Source: JAVXTH01 sp036641395
GTDB lineage: Bacteria; Bacillota_I; Bacilli_A; Erysipelotrichales; Erysipelotrichaceae
NCBI GenBank assembly: GCA_036641395.1
Contig: JAVWEY010000006.1
Coordinates: 1 to 47,237 of the forward strand
Reading direction: 5' to 3'
DNA: 47,237 bases
Under the pieces are notes generated by a model. It saw only the letters and a list, made by a program, of their open reading frames with translations, ran no database searches and was not told the DNA's origin. The translations under genes were made by a program, and so were the position numbers. This document shows positions 1 through 7,961 of this stretch, in pieces (position 1 is the stretch's first letter; each line of letters starts with the position of its first letter).

Positions 1-66
1 GGGACGATTCACCCTACGTTATTCTATACCCCGTAGTTTGTATACCCCACCTTATTTTAGATTACC
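1..66. other. Short non-coding left edge with repeated C-runs
   Basis: No gene is visible here. The stretch follows the aspS stop codon. On the plus strand it holds two copies of TATACCCC 16 nt apart (about 26-33 and 42-49), plus related CACCCTACG and TTACCCTAT runs. A short CTACG...CGTAG inverted repeat is present. No hairpin followed by a U-run is seen, so I cannot assign a terminator to aspS. It may be the edge of a repeat or mobile element lying outside the window. Confidence 0.4.
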
Positions 67-1806
67 CTATTTTTTTATTTCAATATGAAGTTCATCTAAT
101 TGCTTTTCATCAACAAAACTAGGTGCATCAGACATTGGACATTTTGCACTGGCATTCTTTGGAAAAGCAATGACATCTCGAATACTATCACTTTCCGTAA
201 GAATCATCGCAACTCGATCAAATCCTAAAGCAATTCCACCATGAGGTGGTGTACCATATTGAAAGGCATCGACAAAGAAGCCAAAGCGCTCTTTAATCTC
301 TTCATCACTGAAACCAAGAATTGTGAATATTTTTTTCTGCATCGTTTCATCATAAATACGTAAACTTCCCCCACCTAATTCATATCCATTTAAGATTACA
401 TCATAGGCATCAGCACGTACAGCGGAAGGATTACTATCTAACAGAGCTTCATCACTTGCCTTGGGACGTGTAAATGGATGATGTTTCGCATAATATCTTC
501 CCTCTTCTTCATCATATTCAAACATTGGGAAGTCAACCACCCATAAAAATGAGTAATCACTTTTGCTTGTTAGTTTTAATTCAGAGCCAAAATAAATTCT
601 TAATGCTCCTAAAACTTCACAAGTAATAGTCCATTGATCCGAAACAATTAAAACTAAATCGTTATCTTTTAAGTTTAAAGTAGCAATTAATTTTGTTTGT
701 TCTTCATCCGATAAAAACTTAACAATACTGCCTTCTAGTTTTTGTTCCTTAAATTTTAATGTAACTAAACCTTTTGCCCCATTTTTCTTTGCTAAGTCGG
801 TTAATTGATCAATTTCTTTCCTTGTCATATCACTTTTATTAGGTACAACAATCGCTTTAATACTACCTTTATTCGCAAGGCAGTCCATAAATACTTTAAA
901 TGTACTATTGGTAAATACATCGCCAATATCTTGAAGCTTCAAATCATAGCGATTATCAGGCTTATCACTACCATATGTATTCATCGCATCATGATAATTC
1001 ATTCTTAAGAAAGGACGTTTCACATCAATTCCTTTTACTTCTTTCATTACTTTACATAACATTTCTTCCATCATCGTTTGAATTTCTACTTCGTCCATAA
1101 AACTTGTTTCTATATCAACTTGAGTGAAATCTAATTGGCGATCTGCTCTTAAATCTTCATCTCTAAAGCAGCGTGCAAATTGATAATATTTTTCAAAGCC
1201 CGCTATCATTAATAACTGTTTAAACAATTGAGGAGATTGTGGAAGAGCATAAAAATTACCTGGATGAACACGACTTGGAACAAGATAATCACGAGCTCCT
1301 TCTGGTGTTGATTTTCCTAATAATGGTGTTTCAATTTCAATATATCCTTGATCATCTAAATAATTACGCATTGAGCGTGCAATCGCATGACGTGTCATAA
1401 TTTTTTCTTGCATAAGTGGACGACGTAAATCTAAATAACGATATTTTAAACGAGTATCTTCTAAAGCATCTGTTTCATCCGCAATAATAAGTGGTGTTGT
1501 GTTTGCTTTATTTATAATTTCAACTTGTTCAACTTTTATTTCAATTTCACCTGTTGTAAGATTTAAATTCTTATCTTTGCGTTCAACGACACTACCTTGA
1601 ACTTGTAAGATATATTCATTTCTTACATTACTAATTGTGGCTGCTAATGTTTCATCAAACACTAATTGAGTTATACCACATCGATCTCTTAAATCAATAA
1701 ATACAATTGATCCAAAGTTTCTTCTTTTACTTACCCAACCAATTAAAGTAACTTTCTCATTACAATTTAAAAGTGATAGTTCACCACATGTATGTGTTTT
1801 CTTCAT
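67..1806 (-). CDS. aspS: Aspartyl-tRNA synthetase
   Basis: Class II aminoacyl-tRNA synthetase that charges tRNA-Asp in the cytoplasm; 579 residues, normal for the bacterial enzyme. Visible parts are an N-terminal OB-fold anticodon-binding domain (LIGWVSKRRNFGSIVFIDLR), the class II motif 2 region (FARCFRDEDLRADRQLDFTQ) and the C-terminal motif 3 (GIALGFDRVAMIL). The large bacterial insertion domain lies between motifs 2 and 3. I place the start at the ATG at 1806, preceded by a GTGAGGA ribosome site, rather than the in-frame ATG 45 nt upstream inside hisS. It is the second gene of the hisS-aspS operon, 13 nt after the hisS stop, so it shares the T-box leader at 3139-3360. Confidence 0.97.
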   Translation of the reverse strand: MKKTHTCGELSLLNCNEKVTLIGWVSKRRNFGSIVFIDLRDRCGITQLVFDETLAATISNVRNEYILQVQGSVVERKDKNLNLTTGEIEIKVEQVEIINKANTTPLIIADETDALEDTRLKYRYLDLRRPLMQEKIMTRHAIARSMRNYLDDQGYIEIETPLLGKSTPEGARDYLVPSRVHPGNFYALPQSPQLFKQLLMIAGFEKYYQFARCFRDEDLRADRQLDFTQVDIETSFMDEVEIQTMMEEMLCKVMKEVKGIDVKRPFLRMNYHDAMNTYGSDKPDNRYDLKLQDIGDVFTNSTFKVFMDCLANKGSIKAIVVPNKSDMTRKEIDQLTDLAKKNGAKGLVTLKFKEQKLEGSIVKFLSDEEQTKLIATLNLKDNDLVLIVSDQWTITCEVLGALRIYFGSELKLTSKSDYSFLWVVDFPMFEYDEEEGRYYAKHHPFTRPKASDEALLDSNPSAVRADAYDVILNGYELGGGSLRIYDETMQKKIFTILGFSDEEIKERFGFFVDAFQYGTPPHGGIALGFDRVAMILTESDSIRDVIAFPKNASAKCPMSDAPSFVDEKQLDELHIEIKK

Positions 1807-1819
1807 TAATTTATCCTCA

Positions 1820-3115
1820 CTATTCTTCATGATGATCATGATCATCTTCAAACATTTGATCTAATGCATCAACGACATCTTCCAATTTCACAATTAATTG
1901 GCTTTTATCAGCAATTTTCTTAACCGTAATCGTTCCATCTTCAAGTACCTTTTCATCTATTAAAATGGCAAAGGTAGCATGTTTTCGATCAACACTTTTA
2001 AACTGAGCCTTAAAGGAACGGTTTAAATAATCCATATCACTACGATAGCCACCTGCTCTAATCATTGTTAGGGCTTTAAAAGCTTGTAAAGAAAGATTCT
2101 CATTTGAACACAAAACATAGGCATCGAGTGCTGCATCTTCTCCAAGTTCAATGCCTTCTCCTTCACAGGCTAAGATTAATCTTTCAAGTCCCATTGCCCA
2201 ACCAATTCCAGACATTTCAGGGCCACCAAAATATTCAACTAATCCATCGTATCTACCACCAGCAAATACTGTTGATTGAGAACCCATTTGTTCATTAACA
2301 GAAACTACTTCAAATACTGTATGCGTATAATAATCTAATCCACGAACAAGTCGATCATCAATTTCATATGGAATATCTAAAGCATCTAATCCTGCTAGAA
2401 CTTGTTGAAAATAGGCTTTACTATCTGCTGTTAAATAATCACTCATTTTAGGTGCAGTTTTCATTATTTCTAATTCATGATCAACTTTACAATCTAAAAT
2501 TCGTAGTGGATTTTGTTGATAACGGCGTTTACAATCTCCACACATATTTTCAATATCATTTTTAAAGTGATTTTGTAATGCAATGCGATAAGCACTGCGT
2601 GTTTCATCATCACCAAGTGTATTAATTAATACCTTCATATCTTTTAAACCTAAAGCAGAAACAAAAGACCATCCTAATGCGATTGTTTCTACATCTAACA
2701 AAGGATTCTTAGCTCCTAGTACTTCAATACCAAATTGATTGAAAATGCGCTGTCTACCCTTTTGTGGGCGTTCATGACGGAACTGAGGACCAACATAATA
2801 TAATTTAACTGGTAAATCACTATAACCATACATTTTGTTCTCTACAAAACTACGAGCGACACCTGCTGTACCTTCTGGACGCAACGTTAATGAGGTAGAA
2901 CTATTGTCTAAAGTAAATGTATACATTTCCTTATTGACCATATCACTTGAATCATTTCCTCGTTTAAATACATTCGTATGTTCAAAGATTGGCGTTCTTA
3001 TTTCCTGATAATCATAGACATAACAAAATTGTTTAATTAAATCCTCTAATTGATGCCACTTACTAATATCTTTTGGTAATATATCTTGGGTTCCTTTTGG
3101 CATTTGATAACTCAT
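1820..3115 (-). CDS. hisS: Histidyl-tRNA synthetase
   Basis: Class II synthetase that charges tRNA-His; 431 residues, typical length. The N-terminus MPKGTQDILP, the RPEGTAG motif, the histidine-A region (LVRGLDYYTHTVFEV) and GGRYDGL / GLERL are all visible, followed by a C-terminal anticodon-binding domain. The ATG at 3115 follows an AAAGGAGG ribosome site. The last residues are unusual: DDHDHHEE directly before the stop, so six consecutive codons encode only Asp and His just upstream of aspS. The gene is first in a two-gene operon under a T-box leader and a strong sigma-A-type promoter. Confidence 0.97.
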   Translation of the reverse strand: MSYQMPKGTQDILPKDISKWHQLEDLIKQFCYVYDYQEIRTPIFEHTNVFKRGNDSSDMVNKEMYTFTLDNSSTSLTLRPEGTAGVARSFVENKMYGYSDLPVKLYYVGPQFRHERPQKGRQRIFNQFGIEVLGAKNPLLDVETIALGWSFVSALGLKDMKVLINTLGDDETRSAYRIALQNHFKNDIENMCGDCKRRYQQNPLRILDCKVDHELEIMKTAPKMSDYLTADSKAYFQQVLAGLDALDIPYEIDDRLVRGLDYYTHTVFEVVSVNEQMGSQSTVFAGGRYDGLVEYFGGPEMSGIGWAMGLERLILACEGEGIELGEDAALDAYVLCSNENLSLQAFKALTMIRAGGYRSDMDYLNRSFKAQFKSVDRKHATFAILIDEKVLEDGTITVKKIADKSQLIVKLEDVVDALDQMFEDDHDHHEE

Positions 3116-3138
3116 TTATGTATCCTCCTTTTAAGTAT

Positions 3139-3165
3139 AAAAAAAGCATCCTTATCTAAGGACGC
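3139..3165 (-). terminator. Terminator of the hisS-aspS T-box
   Basis: The minus-strand hairpin GCGTCCTTA/TAAGGATGC is followed by seven T. It overlaps the downstream arm of the T-box antiterminator, so the two structures are mutually exclusive, as expected for transcription attenuation. Confidence 0.9.
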
Positions 3166-3360
3166 AATGTGCGCGGTACCACCTTAGTTCATATCAATTG
3201 ATATGCACCTCTACATCACTAACGCAGATGACAACGACGCTTCATTTCCTAAGCATTCCTTACAAGTGTCCTTTTATTACTTACTTACATAAGGGCTCTC
3301 ACCAAATCCCCTTTTCTCTTTCGTAAGCATTCATAACAAAGTTCTTGATCAACAGATTAT
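3139..3360 (-). promoter_or_regulatory. T-box leader of hisS-aspS
   Basis: tRNA-sensing leader RNA. On the minus strand the antiterminator core AAGGTGGTACCGCG (3172-3185) is exact. It is followed by a terminator hairpin (3146-3165) and a run of T. Upstream, stem I shows an AAAGAGAA element, a GGTGAGAGCC segment and a base helix CTTACG paired with TGTAAG. The specifier side reads GGACACTTGTAAG, so the Asp codon GAC (3268-3270) and the His codon CAC (3266-3268) overlap by one base. The purine after GAC and the U in the T-box variable position favour tRNA-Asp. Confidence 0.93.
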
Positions 3361-3364
3361 CTTT

Positions 3365-3393
3365 ATTTTAACTGTGTTTGTATCATTTGTCAA
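3365..3393 (-). promoter_or_regulatory. Promoter of hisS-aspS
   Basis: The -35 box TTGACA (3388-3393) and the -10 box TAAAAT (3365-3370) are separated by 17 nt on the minus strand. This is a near-consensus sigma-A promoter placed just upstream of the T-box leader. Confidence 0.85.
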
Positions 3394-3397
3394 ATAG

Positions 3398-3423
3398 AAA
3401 AAGGAGTATCAATTGGATACTCC
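3398..3423 (-). terminator. Terminator after relA
   Basis: The hairpin GGAGTATC/GATACTCC (3403-3423) is followed by TTTTT on the minus strand, a few bases past the relA stop. It separates relA from the hisS promoter. Confidence 0.8.
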
Positions 3424-3427
3424 AAAG

Positions 3428-5629
3428 TTATAATATGATTCTTGAAACATCAATTACACTATCAATTTTACGTAAGTTTGCGATTAATGTTTTTAAATGT
3501 TGTGCATCTTTCACAACAACTGCCATTTTCGTAGTTGCTGTCAATTTATCTTCATTTACTTTACTATCAACATGATTCAATCCTGCTTTACATTGGGATA
3601 CGATCATAACAATATCTGACAATAAGAAATTACGATCATTAGAATTAAGAATTAATTGAACTTCATAACTCTTCTCTTCTAATTCATCGTCCCATTCAAC
3701 ATTAATCAAATGCGTTTTTTCTTTTGTGATATTAGGACAGTCTTTACGATGAACTTTAACGCCTTGTCCGGTTTGAATATATCCTACAATATCATCTCCA
3801 GGAACGGGAGAACAACATGCAGCTAAGGTAATCTTCATTGTATCAACACCAGGGACTCTTATACCCGATTTACTAGGAACTTTTTTACGTGCTTCTTGAC
3901 GATTGAACATTTTTAATAGATTTTCATTATCTAAATTATTAAAAGTTTTATGTTTAACTAATCGTTCAACAACCGATTGTACGGAGACAACCTTGGTTCC
4001 TAAAGCATATAAAATATCAGTAGCTGTTGCGAAACTTAAAGAAGATGCGATACTATCAATCCGTTTACCTTCCATTAAAGTTACATCTTGTTTTCTACGG
4101 ATTAATTCATCTCTTAACATTTCTTCGCCTTTTTTAACACCATCATTACGTCTTTCATTCTCTTCTTTCATAAAGAAAGCTCGAATTTTATTTTTCGCAT
4201 GGGGTGATTTAACAATTTTAAGCCAATCTTCACTAGGTCCTGCGGATTGATTATTGGTACGAATCGCAACGACATCCCCTGTTTTAAGCGGTGTATTCAA
4301 TGGAACTAATACCCCATTAACTGTCGCCCCAACCATGCGGTGTCCAATCTCTGTATGAATACGATAAGCAAAATCAATTGGTGTTGCACCGTTTGGTAAT
4401 GCAATAACTCTACCTTTCGGTGACATAACATAAACATTTGCCTCAAAAATATCTTTCTGCATCAGATTCATATATTCCATGGCATCATCATTAATATCAT
4501 CACTCATCAGTGAAAAATCTTTAAACCAATGCAATTGTTCTTCAATTTCTTTCTGATGAAATTCACGACCACCATTCATATTTTCTTTATAACGCCAATG
4601 AGCAGCAATTCCTTGTTCCGCAACTTCATCCATTGCTTCTGTACGAATTTGCACCTCAAATATATTGCCTTCATCTGCGACAATTGTCGTATGAAGCGAT
4701 TGGTACATATTCATCTTTGGCATTGCGATATAATCTTTAAATCGTCCAGGAATTGGACGATAAGTAGCATGAATATAACCAAGAATTTCATAACAAGCTG
4801 TTTCATTATCGGTTACGATACGAATCGCTAATAAATCTAAAATTTCTTCAAAGCGCTTCTGTTTCTTCACCATTTTCTTATAAATACTATACAAATGTTT
4901 TGATCGACCAAAGATTCTAAAATTAATATGATTTTCAACTAATAAAGTTGATATTTCTTTCATCATTTCTTGTATTTGTGAATCACGTTCTGCTTTACGT
5001 CGTTCAACTAATTTCGCTATTTCATAGTACTTTTCTTTTTCAAGATATTGAAAACATAAATCTTCTAATTCATTCTTTATTTCACTGATACCTAAACGAT
5101 GAGCAATCGGTGCATATACTTCTAATGTTTCATTTGCTATTTTGCGTTGTTTTTCAATTGGCATATACTGAAGAGTTCGCATATTATGCAAACGATCAAC
5201 TAATTTAATTAAAATAACTCTAACATCTTTTGCCATTGCGATAAAAATCTTGCGATGATTAGCCGCTAAATATTCTTTTTCATCTTTAAATTTCAGATTA
5301 CCAATTTTAGTAACTGCTTCAACTAACTGATAAACTTCATCCCCAAACATTTCAATAATATCATCTTTACCAATATCACAATCTTCAATGGTATCATGAA
5401 GTAAACCTGCTGCAATTGTTTTAGGCCCCGTCCTTAGTTGAGCAAGGATAAAGCCTACTTGTAAGACATGGATGGTATAAGGTTCTCCACTTCGTCTAAA
5501 TTGACCTTGGTGATTTTTTTCAGCACAAAGATACGCTCTTGTGATAAGATCGATATTTTCTTCTTTATGAATATATTTCTTCACTTCATCTAGAAGTTCA
5601 TCAAACGTACTAATTGTTTTTGCTTCCAT
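3428..5629 (-). CDS. relA: Bifunctional (p)ppGpp synthetase/hydrolase
   Basis: Long RelA/SpoT (Rel) protein that makes and degrades the stringent-response alarmones; 733 residues, full length. The HD hydrolase domain is at the N-terminus with LLHDTIED (HD at 78-79) and VDRLHNMRTL near 144. The synthetase domain has GRSKHLYSIYKK at 241 and RFKDYIAMPK at 296; the RxKD form of this motif is the one found in bifunctional enzymes. A TGS domain starts near 395 and an ACT domain occupies the last 75 residues. Both active sites look intact. The gene lies 42 nt after apt, with a 20-nt palindrome in between, and is followed by its own terminator. The order apt-relA matches Bacillus. Confidence 0.96.
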   Translation of the reverse strand: MEAKTISTFDELLDEVKKYIHKEENIDLITRAYLCAEKNHQGQFRRSGEPYTIHVLQVGFILAQLRTGPKTIAAGLLHDTIEDCDIGKDDIIEMFGDEVYQLVEAVTKIGNLKFKDEKEYLAANHRKIFIAMAKDVRVILIKLVDRLHNMRTLQYMPIEKQRKIANETLEVYAPIAHRLGISEIKNELEDLCFQYLEKEKYYEIAKLVERRKAERDSQIQEMMKEISTLLVENHINFRIFGRSKHLYSIYKKMVKKQKRFEEILDLLAIRIVTDNETACYEILGYIHATYRPIPGRFKDYIAMPKMNMYQSLHTTIVADEGNIFEVQIRTEAMDEVAEQGIAAHWRYKENMNGGREFHQKEIEEQLHWFKDFSLMSDDINDDAMEYMNLMQKDIFEANVYVMSPKGRVIALPNGATPIDFAYRIHTEIGHRMVGATVNGVLVPLNTPLKTGDVVAIRTNNQSAGPSEDWLKIVKSPHAKNKIRAFFMKEENERRNDGVKKGEEMLRDELIRRKQDVTLMEGKRIDSIASSLSFATATDILYALGTKVVSVQSVVERLVKHKTFNNLDNENLLKMFNRQEARKKVPSKSGIRVPGVDTMKITLAACCSPVPGDDIVGYIQTGQGVKVHRKDCPNITKEKTHLINVEWDDELEEKSYEVQLILNSNDRNFLLSDIVMIVSQCKAGLNHVDSKVNEDKLTATTKMAVVVKDAQHLKTLIANLRKIDSVIDVSRIIL

Positions 5630-5648
5630 TTTTTCACCTTATTTCAAC

Positions 5649-5668
5649 AAAAGGGCAATTGCCCTTTT
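5649..5668. terminator. Palindrome between apt and relA
   Basis: A perfect 20-nt palindrome, AAAAGGGCAATTGCCCTTTT, fills much of the 42-nt gap between apt and relA. In the minus-strand transcript the hairpin ends in UUUU and then G. It could therefore act as a weak attenuator or as a processing site that lowers relA output relative to apt. Confidence 0.5.
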
Positions 5669-5671
5669 AAT

Positions 5672-6193
5672 TTATTCGCCTTCGTAACTTAAAATTGTTT
5701 TAACTTTTGTATCCTTTAAAAGTTCTCTTCCTTTTAAATCAACTAGTTCAATTAAAAAGCCACAACCAACAACGCTACCACCTAATTGTTCGACGATTTC
5801 TTTTGTTGCCTTTACTGTACCACCAGTAGCAAGTAAATCATCGATAATTAATACTCTTTGACCTTTTTTTATACCATCAATATGCATATGAAGTTCATTA
5901 CTACCATATTCTAAATCATAAGAAATTGCAATTGTTTCTCTTGGTAGTTTACCAGGTTTTCTAACTGGAATAAAACCAATACCCAGTTCATAGGCTACTG
6001 GACAACCAAAAATAAAACCACGACTTTCTGGACCAACAATTACTTCTGCTTTTACTTCTTTCGCAAATTCAATTAACTGAGCACATGCTTCATGAAATGC
6101 ATCACCATCTGCCATCAAAGGGGTAATATCACGAAATATAATACCTTCTTTGGGAAACCCTGGAATACTAGCAATATTTTTTGATAAATCCAT
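5672..6193 (-). CDS. apt: Adenine phosphoribosyltransferase
   Basis: Purine salvage enzyme that converts adenine and PRPP to AMP; 173 residues, normal length. The N-terminal PGFPKEGIIFRDITPL signature, the VGPESRGFIFG segment and the PRPP-binding loop VLIIDDLLATGGT are all present. The start at 6193 follows AAGGAGG. It is upstream of relA in the same direction. An extended -10 element just upstream suggests its own promoter after recJ. Confidence 0.97.
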   Translation of the reverse strand: MDLSKNIASIPGFPKEGIIFRDITPLMADGDAFHEACAQLIEFAKEVKAEVIVGPESRGFIFGCPVAYELGIGFIPVRKPGKLPRETIAISYDLEYGSNELHMHIDGIKKGQRVLIIDDLLATGGTVKATKEIVEQLGGSVVGCGFLIELVDLKGRELLKDTKVKTILSYEGE

Positions 6194-6219
6194 ATAAAAA
6201 CCTCCTTAAATCTACTATC

Positions 6220-6225
6220 ATTATA
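6220..6225 (-). promoter_or_regulatory. Extended -10 promoter of apt-relA
   Basis: The minus strand reads TTTGATATAAT, a TGn-extended -10 (TATAAT at 6220-6225), 27 nt before the apt start codon. No good -35 is visible at the usual spacing, which is common for extended -10 promoters. Confidence 0.5.
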
Positions 6226-6253
6226 TCAAATACCTAAGTAAAATGCATTAATT

Positions 6254-7855
6254 TTAAATTAAATCCTGAACGATCATATTAATATGAATCCGATTTGCAA
6301 ATTGGTTAAGTGAAAGTGTTCCAATAAAACAAAAATCTTGTTTCATTTTTAATTTATTTAATTGTTGACCTTGATTAAAATATAATAAATCAATCATATC
6401 ATTACTCCATTTTAAATGCTTTCCTTGACTCATACTTTTAAGTACCATATCATCACTTGCCTTGATTGAAAATAAAGGTTGTGAAAAACCTTGACCAAAA
6501 GGAGAAAGCATTGATAATGAAGCAATATTTTGAATGTTTAACTCACTAACAGTTAAAGGAATATAATCTAATATTAAATCATCATGGATCGTAATTTGTT
6601 TCATTGTCTCATTAATATAAGAACGCATTGTTTTAAAGTTATCAAGATCTATACTAATCCCTGCTGCACTCTTATGGCCACCATAAGCATCGAACAAATC
6701 AATACAAGGTTCAAAGAAACTTGTTAAATCTAAATCACCACGAGCACGAATACTGCCTTTTAATTGTTTATCTTTTCGAGTTAAAACCATAACTGGGCGA
6801 TTTAAATTTTCACTCAATTTACCAGCAACAATACCTAACAGCCCTTCATGAAAATCAGCATCATAAATTACTTGAAATGGATATTCTTCCTTTACCATCG
6901 TATAGGCCTTTCGATTCATTTCTTCACTTTTAATTTTACGAAGTTCATTTAAATCATTGATTTGCTTACTGCACTTCATAATTTCACTTTCATTTTCACT
7001 TAATAAATAGCGTACCGTCATATTCGCATTCGCAATATCGCTCAATCTACCAGTTGCATTAAGTTTTGGAACAACTTGAAAAGCAATCAGCGTTTCATTC
7101 CACTCAGCGTCATGTTTTACTAATTTTTGAATTGGTAGTGCATTTCCCTCTTTTAAATATTCAATTGCTAGACGTACGATTGAGCGATTTTCATCCCATA
7201 ATGGCATAACATCACCAATTGTCGCAATACCAGCTAGTATAATTGATAACTTATCTTCACCAATCAAAGCACGACTCAACAACAAAGCAACACCAGCTCC
7301 ACTCATTGATTGAAATAAAGGTTGCATAAGCGTTGGGTGTAGAAAATAATCACATGGTGGTATCTCATCATAACTATGATGATCACTTATGATAAGTTCC
7401 ATTCCTAATGATTTACATAAACTAGCTGCTTTTAATGATTTTACACCATTATCAACCGTTAATAATATTTTATATCCTTTTTCCTTTGCTAAATGAACCG
7501 TCTGTTCATTTAAGCCATATCCTTCTTTAAAACGATTGGGAATATAATAGCCACAAGTTAATCCATATTGTTTGAGTGCTTTTACGATAATTGAAGTAGC
7601 ACAAATTCCATCTGCATCATAATCTCCACAAACTAATATCTGTTCTTGTTTTAGTAAAGCTTGATGTAATCGATCTACAATTTGTTTAATTCCAGTAACT
7701 AACATTGGATCACTTAACTTGGGAACTACAAATAATTGATTCATCTGTTCAATCGATAAGTGTTTACTAGCAATTACCTTCGCAACTAATTCATTTGTAT
7801 TATACTTTTTCATGATATCTAAATAATTTAAATATTCGCATGCTTGATATTTCAT
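6254..7855 (-). CDS. recJ: Single-stranded-DNA exonuclease RecJ
   Basis: 5'-3' single-strand DNA exonuclease of the DHH family, used in recombination and repair; 533 residues from the chosen start, somewhat shorter than the roughly 580-780 of many relatives. Motifs are CGDYDADG, TVDNG, the DHH motif SDHH and the DHHA1 motif GGHKSAAG, followed by an OB-like C-terminal part. I chose the ATG at 7855, which has AAGGAAGTG upstream, over the in-frame ATG at 7894. The latter lacks a ribosome site, and a plausible extended -10 (TGTTACTAT, about 7885-7892) would lie downstream of it. The gene sits between secDF and apt, as in Bacillus. Confidence 0.93.
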   Translation of the reverse strand: MKYQACEYLNYLDIMKKYNTNELVAKVIASKHLSIEQMNQLFVVPKLSDPMLVTGIKQIVDRLHQALLKQEQILVCGDYDADGICATSIIVKALKQYGLTCGYYIPNRFKEGYGLNEQTVHLAKEKGYKILLTVDNGVKSLKAASLCKSLGMELIISDHHSYDEIPPCDYFLHPTLMQPLFQSMSGAGVALLLSRALIGEDKLSIILAGIATIGDVMPLWDENRSIVRLAIEYLKEGNALPIQKLVKHDAEWNETLIAFQVVPKLNATGRLSDIANANMTVRYLLSENESEIMKCSKQINDLNELRKIKSEEMNRKAYTMVKEEYPFQVIYDADFHEGLLGIVAGKLSENLNRPVMVLTRKDKQLKGSIRARGDLDLTSFFEPCIDLFDAYGGHKSAAGISIDLDNFKTMRSYINETMKQITIHDDLILDYIPLTVSELNIQNIASLSMLSPFGQGFSQPLFSIKASDDMVLKSMSQGKHLKWSNDMIDLLYFNQGQQLNKLKMKQDFCFIGTLSLNQFANRIHINMIVQDLI

Positions 7856-7923
7856 TGAATGTTTCACTTCCTTATCTAACGTATATAGTAACATTTTTTA
7901 ATCTATTTATCTTTAATTTGCTT

Positions 7924-7951
7924 AAAAAAAGGAATCAAATTAATTGATTCC
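7924..7951 (-). terminator. Terminator after secDF
   Basis: The minus-strand hairpin GGAATCAA/TTGATTCC with a 5-nt loop is followed by TTTTTTT, ten bases past the secDF stop. Confidence 0.88.
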
Positions 7952-7961
7952 TACTTATAAC

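Noticed and set aside
1..66. G-quadruplex on the minus strand from the four G-runs
   Set aside because: The loops between runs are about 13-18 nt, too long for a stable quadruplex.
1..66. CRISPR repeats
   Set aside because: Only two 8-nt copies with no spacer-repeat regularity, and no array or cas gene elsewhere in the window.
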